Below the pieces are notes generated by a model. That model worked only from the letters and a program-made list of their open reading frames with translations. It did not search any database and had not been told where the DNA came from. Shown in pieces: positions 35,214 through 49,300 of a stretch of DNA of 64,000 bases (its first letter is position 1; each line of letters starts with the position of its first letter). Origin of the DNA: Patella vulgata (taxonomy: Eukaryota; Mollusca; Gastropoda; Patellidae). A program made the translations under genes and the position numbers. The stretch covers positions 46,634,702 to 46,698,701 of the forward strand of contig NC_065881.2 in the NCBI RefSeq assembly GCF_932274485.2. Reading direction: 5' to 3'.

Positions 35214-35845
35214 GATTGCCACGCAAGATACGCCCACAATTTGCAAGAGATGGACACTGATCGAATAAGCTAAAAAAAACAAAACACGATTTTTCATACA
35301 ATCAAGGGCCATAATCCAAGAAGTTACGCTCTGATATGCGCAAATATAGAAAGGAAATGAGTCTTTGGGATATAAACATATATTTTAAGTTTCATCAAAA
35401 TCTGATAAATATTGTGACCTCCAAAGGGTCCACAACCTTGGTATTACATAGTTTTATGCTATTTGTGTACATGGAGCGACCATTTTGTCGGGCAGTCTCG
35501 GTTCGATTTTCACGGAATTCAACCATCATTAGGGTGTAAGGGTGATATATGTAAACAATTTTTAAAATCGGATAAAAATTGTGACCTCTAGAGGGTCCAC
35601 AAGCTAAAAACGTAATTTTTCGTACAATCAGAGGCCATAATCCATGAAGTTACAGTCCAATACATGCCAATATCAAAAGGAACCAAAATCTTTTGGAGAT
35701 AAACCAATATTTCAAGTTTCGTCAAAATTGGATAAAAATTGTGACCCATAGAGTGTTCACAAACAAGTGTTCACTAATAAATTGTGGAGGGATGGACAGA
35801 GGCGACGACAATATACCTCCACATGAAAATGTGGGTGTATAAAAA
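35214..35845 (-). mobile_element. Rep-E copy 3 (reverse, about 630 bp)
   Basis: Begins GCAAGATACGCCCACAATTT and ends CATGAAAATGTGGGTGTATA. It is shorter than the other copies because it has fewer internal modules. Confidence 0.84.
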
Positions 35846-36129
35846 CATTCATAACAGTTCTTCTGGTCCTTGATAAAATTATAAATATTATAATAAATAA
35901 ACAAACACAACAACACTAATAATAATATAAAAAACAAATGACATTTTTGGTGAAAAGGCACACAGACTTAGATTAACAATGTGGTTCAAGTACATGTATA
36001 TTTTTAAAAAACAAAACATTATTACTATTTTATCATTAGACCATTATTTTCATCTCAAGACTCCGAGAAAACACAATAAATATTTAAATTGTTTTCGCTT
36101 GATTAAAATCAAAAGCAACTTTTTCAAAG

Positions 36130-36496
36130 TAAGCCCATAGAAAAAAGTATTCTGGTTCTCAGACAACCCTTGCCAAAAAATTTGTGTTTGGATTTTGTCA
36201 AAGCCGCACTACTGGGCTAATTGACTTCTATAATCATCACATTTCAAGGCACTACATTTATCTCATCATGCTTTTTATAGGAAAGTATGATTATCTAGTA
36301 TCATTTATCATTGTCAATAATATTTATCAGGTTATTTACTGGATAATTGAAACTCTGGTAATGTTTATTATTTTGAAATTACTTCCTGTAATTAATGAGA
36401 CAGTTTTTATTTTTTGAAATAAAAATGGGTTATGCAGTCCTTTTCAAGTGACATGAGAGTATCTGAGAAACAGAAGATATTTTTTTATATGACCTA
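36130..36496. mobile_element. MITE-2 copy
   Basis: Left end GCCCATAGAAAAAAGTATTC then TGGTTCTCAGA; right end TCTGAGAAACAGAAGATATT followed by TTATATGACC. TAA lies outside both ends. Inverted ends match the copies at 22181 and 40281. Non-coding. Confidence 0.84.
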
Positions 36497-37133
36497 ACAA
36501 TTAAGATATGGTATAATAAAGAATTCAGCTACGTAAACTGATCTTGATATAAAAGGTGCATAGGAATATTTCAGTTTAATTGTAACCATGACAAAAACAT
36601 TAAATTATTTCTAGCTGATTTGATGAAATAACCATGGGATGTATGCACAATATTCAGTGTCATCCTTGATTGATGTATTAAAAGTCAGCTCAAGGTATCA
36701 ACTTTAAAAACAGATTGAACTCAAGACGTGCCTTATGAAATAATTTCTAAAATATTGATCTTTACAATCATGAAGTGCAAAAACTGAGAAAGAGCGATAT
36801 ATAAGTTTGGAGTCTGAAATATATTTACAACTATATATTGCACTTTGTTCAGATTTAAAATCAAGGGACCCAACCATCTCCATCAGTAATTCCCTTAACT
36901 AAAAGGAAATCTTTAATCTTGGTTATATTACCCACAGAGAATTATTGTTGAATATGCCATTTTAAATTTTACTATCTTAGTTTCTATGATTATTTTTACC
37001 ATAAAATTATGAAATCAGCATAGTGAAATGTAGCTTGAACAAAAATAAGAAATTCTGCAACTGTTGGTTGATTTTGATCAAAGATGATTGGTACCCCTAG
37101 CCTTTGATGGTATGTTCTGGCATGACGCAAGAT
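36497..37133. other. DNA downstream of the pyruvate kinase-like gene
   Basis: Probably includes its 3' UTR. No clear AATAAA on the - strand lies close to the stop codon; one occurs as the complement of 36364-36369, inside the MITE. Confidence 0.4.
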
Positions 37134-37375
37134 TCAGATATCTGGATTAGATTTGACATCAACCAGTTTAACAAGACTAGGTCTTGATTCCATGTTATTA
37201 GTTAATATTGGTACTGTTATTAATCGTAATGTATTTGTATGACCACTTCCTGCTGACCAGCCCGTAACCAAGACAACCGAATCATTGACAGCAACAAAAC
37301 CTTTACTTTGTGCCATAAGTAAAGCGGTATGTATCCGTTTATCTATATCATCTATCCATTCAGCACAACATGGTT
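37134..37375 (-). CDS. Pyruvate kinase-like exon 11 and stop
   Basis: Encodes [40 protein letters not shown] and RLITVP, then 24 further residues ending KSNPDI and TGA (residues 468-547). PKM normally stops at VPVP. Confidence 0.94.
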
Positions 37376-40300
37376 CTGTAAAATACAAACATGACAAGTT
37401 TTGGTAACCCACTCAGGCTTCATAATAAAGCTAATGTTGGGATCAAATGACTAAACATTTGTTACAGTGAGCTCCCTTGACTTTAGGGAGCCGCTGTGGC
37501 TCAGTGAGTAAGATGCTGGCCAGTTCTCAGGTTTGCTCCAGTTTTGTCTAAGAAAGTTCCTCAGGATTTTCCAGTGTGTTTTCCATTGTGAGTGGTGCAT
37601 GACAAGGGCCTGAGAATTCGAAATAAGAGTAGGACTAAGTGCCACTGTCGGGGCAAAATAAAAGAATGATATTGAACACATCATATTGTGAATAAAGCAT
37701 CTTTTCATTCAGTACAAGATTCCAATTAATGTAATATGGAATGTCACTTTAATAACCAACCAGCGGCTGCCAGGCAGGATACGCCCACATTTTGCAAGAA
37801 ATGGATTGAGAACAAGCTAAAACAAAAACGATTTTTTGTACAATCAGGGGCCATAATCCAGAAAGTTATGGTCTGAAATGTGCAAATATCAACAAAAGGG
37901 ACTGAGATATTTGGAACATAAAGATATGTTTTAAGTTTCATCAAAATCAGATAAAAATTGTGACCTCTAGAGGGTCCATAACCTTTGTAATACATATATA
38001 CAATTTGCATACAAAGAGCGGCCATTTTGTCGGGCAGTTTCATTTTGATTTTCCCAAAAGTCAAATTCAACCTTCATTATGGTGGAATGGTGATATATCT
38101 AAACGGTTTTTAAAATCAGAAAAAAAAATTGTGACCTCTAGAGAATCCACAAGCTAAAAATACGATTTTTCAACCAATCAGGGTCCAGAATCCAGGAAGT
38201 TACGTTCGGATAATATGTGTGATTATCAAAATGAACCAAGATCTTTATGATATAAACTTAGATATTTAAAGTTTCATCCAAATTGGAAAAAAAATGTGGC
38301 ATCTAGAGGGTCAACAGCCTTAATATACCATATTTTTACACTATTTGCATACAAGGGGCGGCCATTATTTCCGTCAGTTTTTGTCTGATTTTCACGAAAT
38401 TCGAACTCAACCATCAATAGGGTGTAACAGTGATATACTTAAACAGGATTTTTAAATCGGATAAAAATTCAGGAAGTTACGTTCGGATATGCGTGAATAT
38501 CGAAAGGAACCGAGATCTTTGGGACATAAACATGCATTCCAAATTTCATCAAAATCGTACAAGGGGAGGCCATTTTGTCCGGCAGTTTTGGTCTGATTTT
38601 CACAAAATTCGAACTCAACCATCATTAGGATGTAATGGTGATATACTACAATGAATTTTTTAAATCGGATCACAAGCTAAAATCACGATTTTTCGTACAA
38701 TCAGGTGCTATAATTCAGAAAGTTACGATCCGATATGCGCGAATATTGAAACATGCATTCCAAGTTTCATCAAAACCTTGATATACCATATTTTTACACT
38801 ATACAAGAACAAGGGGTGGCCATTTTGTCCGGCAGTTTTGGTCCAATTTTCACGAAATTCAAACGGTAATATACTAATACGTTTTTTTAAATCGGATAAA
38901 AATTTTGACCTGTAGAGGGACCACAAGCTAAAAACACGATTTTTCGTACAATCAGGGGCCATAATAAAGGAAGTTACAATTTGATATGCGCGAATATTGT
39001 GACTTTTAGAGTGTCTACAAGCTAAAAACATGATTTTTCGTACAATCAGGGGCCATAATCCATGAAGTTATGGTCCGATACATGCCAATATTTAAAGAAA
39101 ACGAGAGCTTTGAAAGAAAAACCTATATTTCAAGTTTCATCAAAATCAGATAAAAATTGTGACCTGTAGAGTGTCCACAAACAAATTGTGGATGTCCTGA
39201 CGGATGGACAGGGGCGAAGACAATATACATCCACATGAAAATGTGGGCGTATAAAAATCTGCATATGATACAAAAGCAGAATAATAATAAATTTTACCTG
39301 AATATAACATTGGATAAACTCCTCGAAATAAATGTAAATATCTTGCTGTTTCAGGTACACGTGTAATAGCAATAATAATACAGGAAGGACGGTATTTAGC
39401 TATCATAGCAGCTGACCTACACAAATAATAAATATGCAAGTTTAGTTTAATTAAACTTGTCTATTATGATTCAGAATATCAGTTTATCATAAAGCATCAG
39501 ATATAACTTACATGTTTTGCAAATATAACTTTCCTCATCATGAAAGTCCTATTAACATTTTACCTCTTATTTCTTGGTCAACTAATATCAAATTGGTTTG
39601 GCCTTAATGCCAGAGATATGTTAGACACAAGTACATGTACAAGAAAAAGGTAGCTCCATTATCTATGGTGTTCACAAATCAAATGCATATAACAATAAAT
39701 TGAAGCGGATATATCCCATTTTTATAGTCCCACATTGAAATGTGGTTATATATTGTCGTCACCCCTGTAGTCATTTCGTCATCCAGAGTTACTTGTGAAG
39801 TCTATCAATTTTCTACAATTCCTGATAACACGGACAGTTTTAACTATCATCAAACATGGAAGGCTATTGATTTTCAATATTCCCATTAAATACTTTCAGG
39901 GTTATTGCTCTGTAGATGCTAAAGTTATCTGCTGATTGCCTTCAAATTTAAACAGTGTGTATGTTCATGAGACGAAGAAAGCTATCGATTTTTAGCAATT
40001 TTTGATAACTCGAACAGCCACCGGTAATAAACCTTAGCACTAGGAAGAATTAGAAGTTATTTGAATTATTTCTGATAAATACTTCATAGGTTGGCCGCCT
40101 GTATCTACAAAAGAATAAACATGTGACAAACTTTTTGGACAGCTCAGACAACTTATAGCTTGTGTGTGTATGTTCTATTGCCTGGCAACCTATGTTTAAA
40201 TAAATAGGTAATATAATAAATCAACCTATTATTGTCCCATGTGTTGTGTAAATCAAATCAACCAACATGTTAAAATTAAGTTAAGGCCATATAAAAAAAT

Positions 40301-43300
40301 ATTTTGGCTCTCAAATACTCCTGCATCACTTAAAAAGAACTGCTGGATCTGTTTTTATTTCAAAAAATAAAAACAGTTTTATTAATTACTGAATGTAAAT
40401 TTTTTCCCATGGTCACAGGAATGAATTCGGAAATGTAAACAACTTTGATAAATGTTATTGATAATCGTAAGTGATACTGGATCATCATACATTCAACAAC
40501 ATGATGAGATAAATGTGGTGCCTTGATGTTTATGAGAAGTCATTTAGCCCAGTAGTAATCCTTTGGCAAAATAAAACACAAAAATAAAAACCTCCCTCAC
40601 TCATCAGATTTTTTACCAAGGATATTGTCTGAGAACCAGAATATTTTTTTGTGTGCCTAAGTTTATATTATCCAAATATGTGTAAGGTTATATATTATAA
40701 TAATTACTTTTAAATGGCTTCAAGCTGGTAAGAGTAATTATTTTGTTTAGTCAGAAACTAGTGACATGTAATATAAAAGTTATTGTAATTACCTGCCAGA
40801 TGTTGTAACTACTAATATAGCTGATGCTTTAGATTTACTAGCTGCCTCAACAGCGGCTATAGCTGTAGTATGTGTTTTACCTACAGGTTTAGGTGTTTGT
40901 AATTGTAATTCTCTAAATACAGAATCAGTAAATGCTACTGATTCAGCTTCTCGACATATCTGTAAAATATAAAACAACATTGATAAATATATTTTACAAT
41001 CTGACTGTCACAATTTGGTAAAGATATGATATTATGAACAAAGTTTTCTTAGAAAATGGCATTATATAGTATTCATTTCATATCATTATTCTATGTTTAA
41101 AGGAGGTGGAGACAAGTCAAGTCCCCTTCAATCATGAAATGAAATTGAAACTGGGGAATATTTTCTTTACACTTTGTGAATAATGAAACAGTTAGATTAT
41201 CTGTAGGCCTATTCAGTTTCCTTTCTCACCCTGACATTCCATTTTCCCTTGTAGGCCTATCTATGCTTGATCTGCCTCATGTTATAATTTAATAGCCATA
41301 GAAGTGTGTATAAAACAAAAGCATATATAATTTACCATGTTATTCTTGTCTATTGCATCCTAATAAAGCACATAATGTAAATGATGTAGATAGATGTATT
41401 TGAAATGGTAAATTGTTTTCATGTATTTCTCTTTTACTATACATCAAAGGTGCTTTTTTTTTGTTCTATTCTATTGCACTATTTTCATTTTTTAATAAAA
41501 TGTATGCTGCATGCGCTGCCACTAGTTTTAGGAAAAAGGTCAAGGGTTTCTCAACTGGTGTGCTTCTTTCCCCAGTATAACCAGTATTACTGTTTATTTA
41601 CAATTCATTATAAAGTTTAGATCTTAGACAAACCATGATTATGAAGTTTAGAATAGCTTCCTATAAACCAAGTGTAAAATACGGAATCTCAAGATGAAAG
41701 TTTATTCCACAAACAGAATTGACTCGCAAGATGAAAGAAGACTGACGTCAGAGGTTTATATCGATATAGAACTTACAGCTGATAATGTTTCTACAACTTT
41801 AACAGGATTTGTTCCTATGGCCGTTTCTCTAGATAACATAATACAGTCTATACCATCTAATACAGCATTAGCTACATCACTAGCTTCAGCTCTGGTTGGT
41901 CTGGGATTGTTTACCATACTATCTAACATCTTATATAGAAAATAATAATACATCATACTTCATGACATAAATGTTCCAATCAATATAAATCAATAATATT
42001 GTCAACTTGTAAGATCTCAAGAGAAATGAAGATATCGGGTTTAATGTCCTACTTTTCATTTCCAAACAAGCTATACTGAAGACAGGCATACGCCATGCAG
42101 TTTGCTTTGAGGGATATTCTGGCCAGGCAGCAGTGTTTTTGAATACTCTTCGTTAAATATGAACTGCCAAGGGAGATATCAAGAGTGATAAATTTGTGAA
42201 AATATTATGTCTTACTTCCTCTGAGTATATTTCTTTGTATGACATCCAAATTTTAAAGTAACTTTTGTTACTTGCAGGATAAATTCTTATTACCATAGAA
42301 AATATATTTGATTTCCAAGGTTTCAATTATGCAATTGAAAGGATATATCTATGTTACCATATATTTGTTGCCCAAATAAAACACCTTTATGAGAATTTTG
42401 GCGATACTTTTTATATTTGAAATCTTAAAAATAAACCCATTACACCTAACATGACTGACAACAAATGTGTCGCTTAACCTACCACTGTAGTCCCACATCC
42501 CTACTTGACTAATGTGTCATTGACAAGATAGGATTCCTCTGTTATAATTAATCACTTTCTGACTATTATTTTATTATTCTAGTTTGTAAGACATTTATAT
42601 TTATTAAAAATAAGATTTAGATGACCTGATTATACTGTGAGGAATATAATTTGAATTAAAACAGTCAAAATATTATAAAGACTTTTTTTAAAATTAGATT
42701 AAATAGGTATAGGTAAAATATACTCAGCCAAATTAAAAACTTGACACTCGGGATTTTTGGGACTAGATTTTTAATATTTGGTTTAAGGCAACTATTTTAG
42801 TGTTATGTTGTGCACAGACGACCTTGACATCAACAGAAAGCAAGAATACGTCTCGCCGAAAGTCCTTGCCATTGATTACGTTCGTGATGTCACAGTACCC
42901 CCCAAAATGAAATTCACAGACTTGGAGAACAATCGGAATAAAGTATTTAGTAACAGTTGTGGCCTCCTCTAGCGTCTCGTACTGCCACACAACGTCTTCT
43001 CATGGATCTCAAAACATTAGTAAACACTACCCGAGGAAGACGTCGCCACTGCTCAGCAAGAGCATGTTGAAGGTCCTGCAACGTCAGTGGGGGATTCACT
43101 TGCTGACGAACACGTCGACCCAGTTCGTCACAGATGTGTTCAATAGGATTAAGGTCGGGGCTAAGCGACGGCCAATCCAGGACTTGGACACTGGCATTTC
43201 TTTAAAAATTCTGGGTAGCAATTGCTGTATGGGGTCGAGCATTGTCTTGTTGAAACGTTAGTCCAGGCCCATGTCTCTGCATAAACGGAAGAAGAACAGG

Positions 43301-46300
43301 TTGCAAAATCTGATCCCTGTACTGGACAGCATTTAAGTTCCCTTGGACAACAACAAGAGGAGAACGTCCATGTGTACAAAAAGAACCCAAAACCATGACG
43401 CTGCTGCCACCAAATCGGTCAACTTCTCTGACGCATACTTGAGCGTAACGTTCACCTCGTCTGCGGTACACTCGGCCCTGCCATCGGCAAATCTCAAAGA
43501 CCAGCAGCCTGCAAGCGATTTCGAACAGTTTGTGCAGTTACCCTTCCACCAAACATCTCTCTACTTGTGGAGGTTGCCGTGACAAATCTGTTTCTAAGAT
43601 GACGTAATCGTATTGCTTGATCTTCCTGGAGTAACGTCACACGTTTGAAGCACTCTCATTCTAAGATTAATTATTGTCTGGCGTGAACAATTAAAGGCTC
43701 TTGCAACAGTGACCACAGACTGACCAGCATAGAGCCTACCTATAGCACGTAGACGTTCTACATTTGAAAGGTGCGGCATTTTCTAACAAAGATGAAAATA
43801 ACAATTTTAATTTGTTTTTCCAGTTCAAGTTACGTGTGTGTGTTCAGTTTAAGCAAACTTGCATCGATTGAAACACACATGTTTTTCAGGTTTTTCATCT
43901 TTATATGCTCAAAAGTCATGTGATCCACGTGACTTTACAATTTTATGAAATTAAAGGCTTCTTACTACTTACTATCGTTAGAAACACTTTAAAATTTATT
44001 TGACTTACCAGAAAAAAAAATTTGTTGAAATTCATCAGTGTCAAGTTTTTAATTTGGCTGAGTATATATAGTAATTACCTGTGCTGCACATATAACTGGT
44101 TTCCCTGCACTATTAGCTTTACCTATCATCATCTTCTGTGCTAGAAAAACTTTTTCACCGGGTATATCTATACCAAGATCACCCCTTCCTACTAATATAC
44201 CATCACTAACTTTCAATATCTCATCAAAACTACATATAAGATAAAATACTGAAATAAATTCTAAGTCATACAATTTCTTGATTGGGAAGTGATCAAAAGA
44301 TGTAATTTTGTTTTTCAAGCATCTGTGCAATGCTTTTTACTCTAATTAATTTTAATATTATTAAATCTCAGCTGATTCTCATATAAAGTTTTATGTGTTG
44401 CAATAGAAAAATTATGGACTTGATAGTGTGTTGATCATATAAACAATATCTTTAGATTTCTGTTTAGAGTCTGTTGAGAAATAAGAATAATAGGGTGCGA
44501 ACAGTACAAGGAAATGTGAACTGAAGGACAATAGAAGGTGATGATAACAATATACCTCCACATCAAATCCACATTATGGAGTATTATACAACTTACAAAG
44601 CTTGGATCATTTTTTTATTCATTTTAAGGATCTGTATCTTTAAATTTTGTGCAAATAAGATAACAAATTTTGAAGTTGTTAATCTTCATCAAGATAAGAT
44701 AATATTCTTAGTGGATATACTTTATACTAGACATAATTAATGGAGAAAAGTGAAAGTCTAAAGTACATATGTAGCAGTTATAGGTCAGTTAGCTTGTTAT
44801 CCCACCTAGAAAAACATATAAATAATCACTAATGTACCTGCAGGTAGCAGTTCTTAAAGGAGCAGTATCAGATTTATTTTAGAATAGCAAGTGACAAAAT
44901 CAGAATGGGTAAAGAATATGTCTCATAGTTGCTGTGACACCCTTATAATAGACTCAATTAGCACTACTGGAAAATGGGCTAAATGTTTATCTTGATAGAT
45001 CTTGAAATTGATCTTCTGTCAGTTATTTAGAGACATTTTTAAAACTTAATGAGACTGTTAGACAACTTTTGAACCTAACCTAAATTTTTCATATGAGATA
45101 TTGCCCGTGTAATCAAAATGCAGGATTTTGGAGATTTTTGTTTGGAAAATATGTGTACATGAGTGTTTGTCACTTTTTTGTAACCTTTTAACCTTGAGAT
45201 TTTTTCCAAACTTGCAAAAGCTCTACTTACTTAAGTACTCCTTCGTGATTTTGTATTTTGGCTATAACATGAACAGCATCAGCTTTTGTTCCTAATTCTA
45301 GTCTTATAGATTGTATAATACTGGAGCACCACACCCATGACGCTAATATCATATCTACCTACAGGGAAAAAAGCCAGTTTTTCACAGATAATAATAAGAA
45401 TATTTGTATAGTCTCATAATATTGCCATGGTCGACATTATTTTTGCACAGCAGTGACAACATCTTTTTATTCTCTTTCTCATGTATTGATATGGTTAGGA
45501 CCAAGTAGCTTGGTAGGACAGTTTCAGCAAAAAGGGGCGGGATATTTTGTAATGATGCACCAGTAGGGTGCCAAACCAAACAATTGTAGGTTGGAAGGTT
45601 GCATGTAAAGCAGATGAAGATCTTTGAAGCACTGTACGGCTCTAAGCAGGTGTAGGCGGTCAAGCCCAGTTAGGACAATTGTTCATGCACAGTCTTTACA
45701 ACAAGGAAGTTATGGTCCAATATACGCCAATATCAAAAGGAATCAAGATCTTTGGGTTATAAACATATAGTTTACGTTTCATCAAAATCAGACAAAAATT
45801 ATGACCTAGTGTGTCCACAAGCTAAAAACATGATCTTGCATACAATCAGGGGCCATAATCCATGAAGTTATTGTCCAATACATGCTAATATTGAAAGGAA
45901 CCAAGATCTTTGGGATATATACCTATATTTCAAGTTTCATCAAAATCAAATAAAAATTGTGACCAGTAAAGAGTCCACAAACAAAATGTGAATGACAAAC
46001 AGGGACAATATACATCCACATGAAAATATGGACGTATAAAAATGTTTTGTACAGTAAATGAGAGTGGGTAACATTTGCACTGTTTCATATTTGATCGAAG
46101 ATGTGAATATATTTCTCTCTTTAATTGTTATTAATTAAAATATATGGTTTGGTGTTTTGGTGCTTTGGAGGTCTTTGTCAGTTTTATTTTAAAAATAATT
46201 GAAGTGATTATAGTATAATGATTATACCATACAGTTAAATCAGGTATGTTCAAATTATGGTAGTTGTTTGTATATTTAGAAACAAATCAGTCAAGCCAGA

Positions 46301-49300
46301 TATACACAATTTAAGTTATAAATCAAACAAATATTTTAATGGTTTAGTAGGTCAGTGCTTGGATTTGTTGATAATAAGGGTGTGTCTAAAATTTAGTTTT
46401 TTGGTGAAAGTTTTATTTTCTCTATAAACAAATGTATTATATGTATCAATTTAATTGAATAAGATCATTGAATGAATACATGCGTAACACCCAACTATAT
46501 AAACTTACACATAGATCATTATATTTACATTTATTTTATAAATGTTGAGTGAAGAGATTTATTGATGACTTACTTCATTATCTAGAGCAAAAGCAATAGC
46601 ATCTTTATCTCTCTGTGTTAAGACTGGTTTACCAGGTAATTTTTTAGGTATATGACATTGATGAAAATTAGCCATGTCTCCACCATTATCTACTTGGCAA
46701 ATTAATGTAGTACTATCATCTGTACAAATTAATTGAAGGGAATCAAAAAGGTTTTAAGGTGATTGAGATACAGAGAATAATTACTAATATTTGTCCATGT
46801 AGTTTTAGTTCTTATATAAAACTCCGGACACTTTGGTGGTCACAATTATTCAAGTGAATCTTTTTTTCCAATTCATAGATAGACGGACTATCAGGTTTTA
46901 TTTATTTCCATCAATAACTTTAAGAATTAACAACCTGATAACAATTTCACAAAACCTTGTTAACACTCTAGAGGTCTTTAGATTTTGCCCATTTGATCAT
47001 TTCCAAAATTCTAGTTGCATATTCCATAATCCTTTAAATTATTACCCTGATTTTCTTCTTGAAAGGAAATGGTCTGACCTTTCGATAAATTAGGTACAAA
47101 ATTCTTGGGTAAACTTTGTAGTAAAGGCCATACAGACACGCCAAAACAATAAAGTAATACAGTCTGTGTTTGAGACTTTGAGATCTATTCTCGAGAAACA
47201 AAATACAATTTCATGTTGTAATTGGCCTGGTGTGGACATTGATTGATCGGGCTATCTTTGTACAGTAGTGGACATTTTGACTGCCAGCTGGACAAGACAG
47301 TCAATATAATTATATTCATATAATAATATTGATGACTTACGTTTTTCTAAGACTTTCAATGATAATGGTCCATCTTCTATAAATATCAGATCTCCAACTT
47401 CTGCTATGTTGAAAAATTCTGGTTGATCAACATAAACACGTTTACGATCACAGTTAACTTCATACTTTTTATCACATGTGAATAACATTTTATTTCCTGT
47501 TTTCAATGTTATACAATTACCTATATCCTGAAATTAATGATGATGGTGACTCAACATTTAAATATATAAAAACTGGTTCATAAAACACAATGCAGAATCT
47601 CAAGTTTTTTATAACTGACTTCCCATATCAGACAATTTTGACCAGTTCAAAATACTGTAATTTTGTAGCAGTAATGTTTTATACTACCACATTCCAATGT
47701 GGGCGTATTTTATTGTCACCCCTGTCCGTCCGGCGCCATCTTTGTTTTTTATTAATCAGCCGTTATCAGTATTGGAGTAGCTGGTATTACATTGTAAAAT
47801 GCTATTGCAAAAAACACCAAATGCCATAGCATAAATAACAATGCATATTGATATAAACTCTTTATGAATATAACAATACTACCTAGTCCAAAAACACTTA
47901 ACTTATTCAATAAATTGCAAAAATGTTCACTAAGAAAAAAACAGTGAAAAACAGTGCATTCTTCATATTGAAACAGTTTAAAATAAGTGATAATTAGGGG
48001 GATGGGGACAGTGGCTCTAATAGTGGCTTTAATCCATTACATATCCTGTCTTCATTAATCTTGTTGTTACAAAACAGTAAGACATTAAACCCCATTTCAT
48101 TTCCTATTACATTTATGTTTATCTTTGGCTATTCAGGTTATTTTCAAGAAGAATATCATGGCATTTATAGATATGACATTTAAGATAGGTGAATAAACTA
48201 TGGTTGGTAACTGTAACTTACTGATTTAAATTTACCAATTCTGGCACCTGGTCCAGTGATATCTATTGCTATAGCAACTTGATTCTGCTCATAGGATTTT
48301 GCCACCACATTTCTAATGTTCTCTATAACTTTTACATAATACTAAATTAAGAAAAAAAATCATACTGTATTAATGTAAATCATCATGAATAAAAAGAAAT
48401 CTCTTCGAAGTTATTAGCTGGAATCTTTTCAGATTCTATTATTTTAAAGTCATCATTAAGATGCATTATGTAAGAGCTAAATCTGCCTATAGCAGGTCTT
48501 TTTAGGCTTCAAATGTTATAAAAATAATTAATTAGGTATTTATTCACAGGTCAAACCTATACTGAACTCTGTGATATTGAATGGATTAGAACACCTGCGG
48601 CATTTAATAATTTAAAGTTAAAATGGACCACTGAGACTTTGTTAATTATCGTAGCAATGGTACTTGACAATTGAGAATATCTTGTCAAAAGTTCAAACAC
48701 TCATAACTTCAGTCAGAATAAAGTTATTTGACTGAAATTTTCAATATTCATTTTTCATTATCTATTTTTGAACTATTTTTGCAATAATGTCCTGCTCTTT
48801 ATCTAAATCCTACATAATTAGTGTTTGTATGTGTAAAAACTTGTCCAATTAACCTATATTTATGTAGAATTAATTTGAATGTAGTGTGTTTACTAAGTAC
48901 AAGTAACACATGATTACAATAAGATGTCAGTCATGATTTTTGTATGGTTTAATATAAAGTAATAATTATTACTAGCAGTTTTAATCAATAGAAATATCAC
49001 CTCTTCAGACGAATGAACCATGTTAAGTCGACATATTCTCATTCCTTTCTGTATAAGCTTGTCTATCATTTCTATAGAATCACATGCCGGCCCTAAAATT
49101 AAAAAAATATAATTTGTCATGATTACCCAGGCTTAAAAATTAAGCTTGTGCAAGACTTGAAAATATGCATTCCATACAGGAGGGTCTTAAAATGTCTGGC
49201 TACAGATTTGTGATAATGTGTCATCTTCCATGTGTCAGTATGATACAATCTTACAAATTCATACAGTAATCTTAGGATTTGTTACTTAAGTTAGAGTGAG

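Noticed and set aside
45382-45663. 93-codon ORF on the - strand in intron 5
   Set aside because: No domain, and it overlaps intron sequence of the well-supported pyruvate kinase-like gene; judged random.
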